Part shown: piece after piece, positions 6,751 to 7,166 of the stretch
Numbering within the stretch: the first letter of the stretch is position 1
How the letters are laid out: every line of letters starts with the position of its first letter
Origin: Bacteroidota bacterium
Lineage (GTDB): Bacteria; Bacteroidota; Bacteroidia; Chitinophagales; Chitinophagaceae
Length of the DNA: 7,166 nt
Direction of reading: 5' to 3'
NCBI GenBank assembly: GCA_023429365.1
Contig: JAEYVW010000481.1
Span: 1 to 7,166, forward strand
Notes under the pieces: generated by a model
The model's database searches: none
Told to the model about the DNA's origin: nothing
The model's input: only the letters and a program-made list of their open reading frames with translations
Position numbers and translations under genes: made by a program

Positions 6751-7166
6751 TTAACTAAGCGTCTTGCTGGCCTGGCCGATCTTCCTTCCATTGTGCCAGA
6801 GCTGAAAGGTATAAACGCCTTTTTCGCATTTTTCGGTATCTATGGAAAACAGGAGGTTTTTCTGTTCACCTTTTTCATAGTCAAACCGGATCTTACGGGT
6901 AAAACTCTTTTGCCCTTCCGAGGTCTCAAAGGAACCTGAATCCCAGACAGTGCTTTGCATCACCTGCCCATCGGGTCCCATCAATACCGCTGCGAGCTCG
7001 GCATTGTTAAAATGATTCACGTGGTTTTGTACAACAAAGGCCACGATGAATTTATCAGTTTTTTTAGCCTGTGAAGTAGGCTCCTCGGAATTACCTTTTA
7101 CCGCGATGGCATCAATTTTTAGATCGGATGCCACAAAAATAGAAGCCGAGGCAATACGTTCGTTGA
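6751..7166 (-). CDS. C-terminal part of an unidentified protein, cut by the right edge
   Basis: The minus-strand frame is open from the right edge to a TAA at 6753-6751, giving at least 138 residues. A GTG at 7134 could be taken for a start, but the frame continues upstream as NERIASASIF, so the gene very likely begins outside the window. The visible part begins with a short stretch leading into a beta-rich domain: LKIDAIAVKG, then the polar AKKTDKFIVAFVVQNHVNHFNNAELAAVLMGPDGQVM, FTRKIRFDYEKGEQKNLLFSID, and the closing FEKG-like CEKGVYTFQLWHNGRKIGQASKTLS. The alternating pattern suggests an immunoglobulin-like beta-sandwich. From memory it resembles the C-terminal domain of a Bacteroidota coiled-coil protein family often mislabelled as chromosome partitioning ParA; this is a weak guess, no ATPase motif is visible, and I assign no function. 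It is convergent with the FAS1 gene. Confidence 0.75.
   Translation of the reverse strand, partial: NERIASASIFVASDLKIDAIAVKGNSEEPTSQAKKTDKFIVAFVVQNHVNHFNNAELAAVLMGPDGQVMQSTVWDSGSFETSEGQKSFTRKIRFDYEKGEQKNLLFSIDTEKCEKGVYTFQLWHNGRKIGQASKTLS

Noticed and set aside
6727..6939. Plus-strand open frame near the right edge
   Set aside because: It lies opposite the minus-strand partial gene, whose translation is more protein-like and open to the window edge.

Overview
The window looks like a chromosomal segment from a Bacteroidota bacterium, most likely a member of the Chitinophagaceae. Four things point there: a PurC of the long Bacteroidota type, a TonB-dependent receptor that begins with a carboxypeptidase-D regulatory-like domain, two predicted lipoproteins with short lipoboxes, and promoter-like sequences of the TAnnTTTG class with almost no Shine-Dalgarno motifs. 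The family and genus are inferred; there is no rRNA or other marker here to fix them.

Layout from left to right. A lactonase-type seven-bladed beta-propeller protein on the minus strand is cut by the left edge (1-617). A small tyrosine-rich lipoprotein of unknown function is transcribed divergently from it (809-1177) and ends in a strong GC-rich terminator. The next 380 bases carry no gene but hold an inverted pair of 9-bp-periodic repeats. On the minus strand follows purC (1557-2477), encoding SAICAR synthase of purine biosynthesis, with a promoter-like sequence almost on its start codon. Divergent from purC are a TonB-dependent outer membrane receptor (2627-5305) and, 34 bases on, a lipoprotein with two fasciclin (FAS1) domains (5340-6611). 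These two look like one operon closed by a long hairpin terminator (6650-6704). Convergent with them, on the minus strand, is the C-terminal part of an unidentified protein that runs off the right edge (6751-7166).

How the genes work together: only the receptor and the FAS1 lipoprotein make a clear functional pair. Both should reach the outer membrane, and the lipoprotein sits in the gene position that a SusD-type lipoprotein takes in classical SusCD uptake loci, so a receptor with a surface lipoprotein partner is the most attractive hypothesis. The lactonase, the small lipoprotein, purC and the right-hand gene appear to be independent units. I see no mobile element genes, no CRISPR array, no tRNA or rRNA and no defence system. 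The points most worth a second look are the receptor-FAS1 pair, the 9-bp-periodic inverted repeat downstream of purC, and the nearly leaderless purC start.
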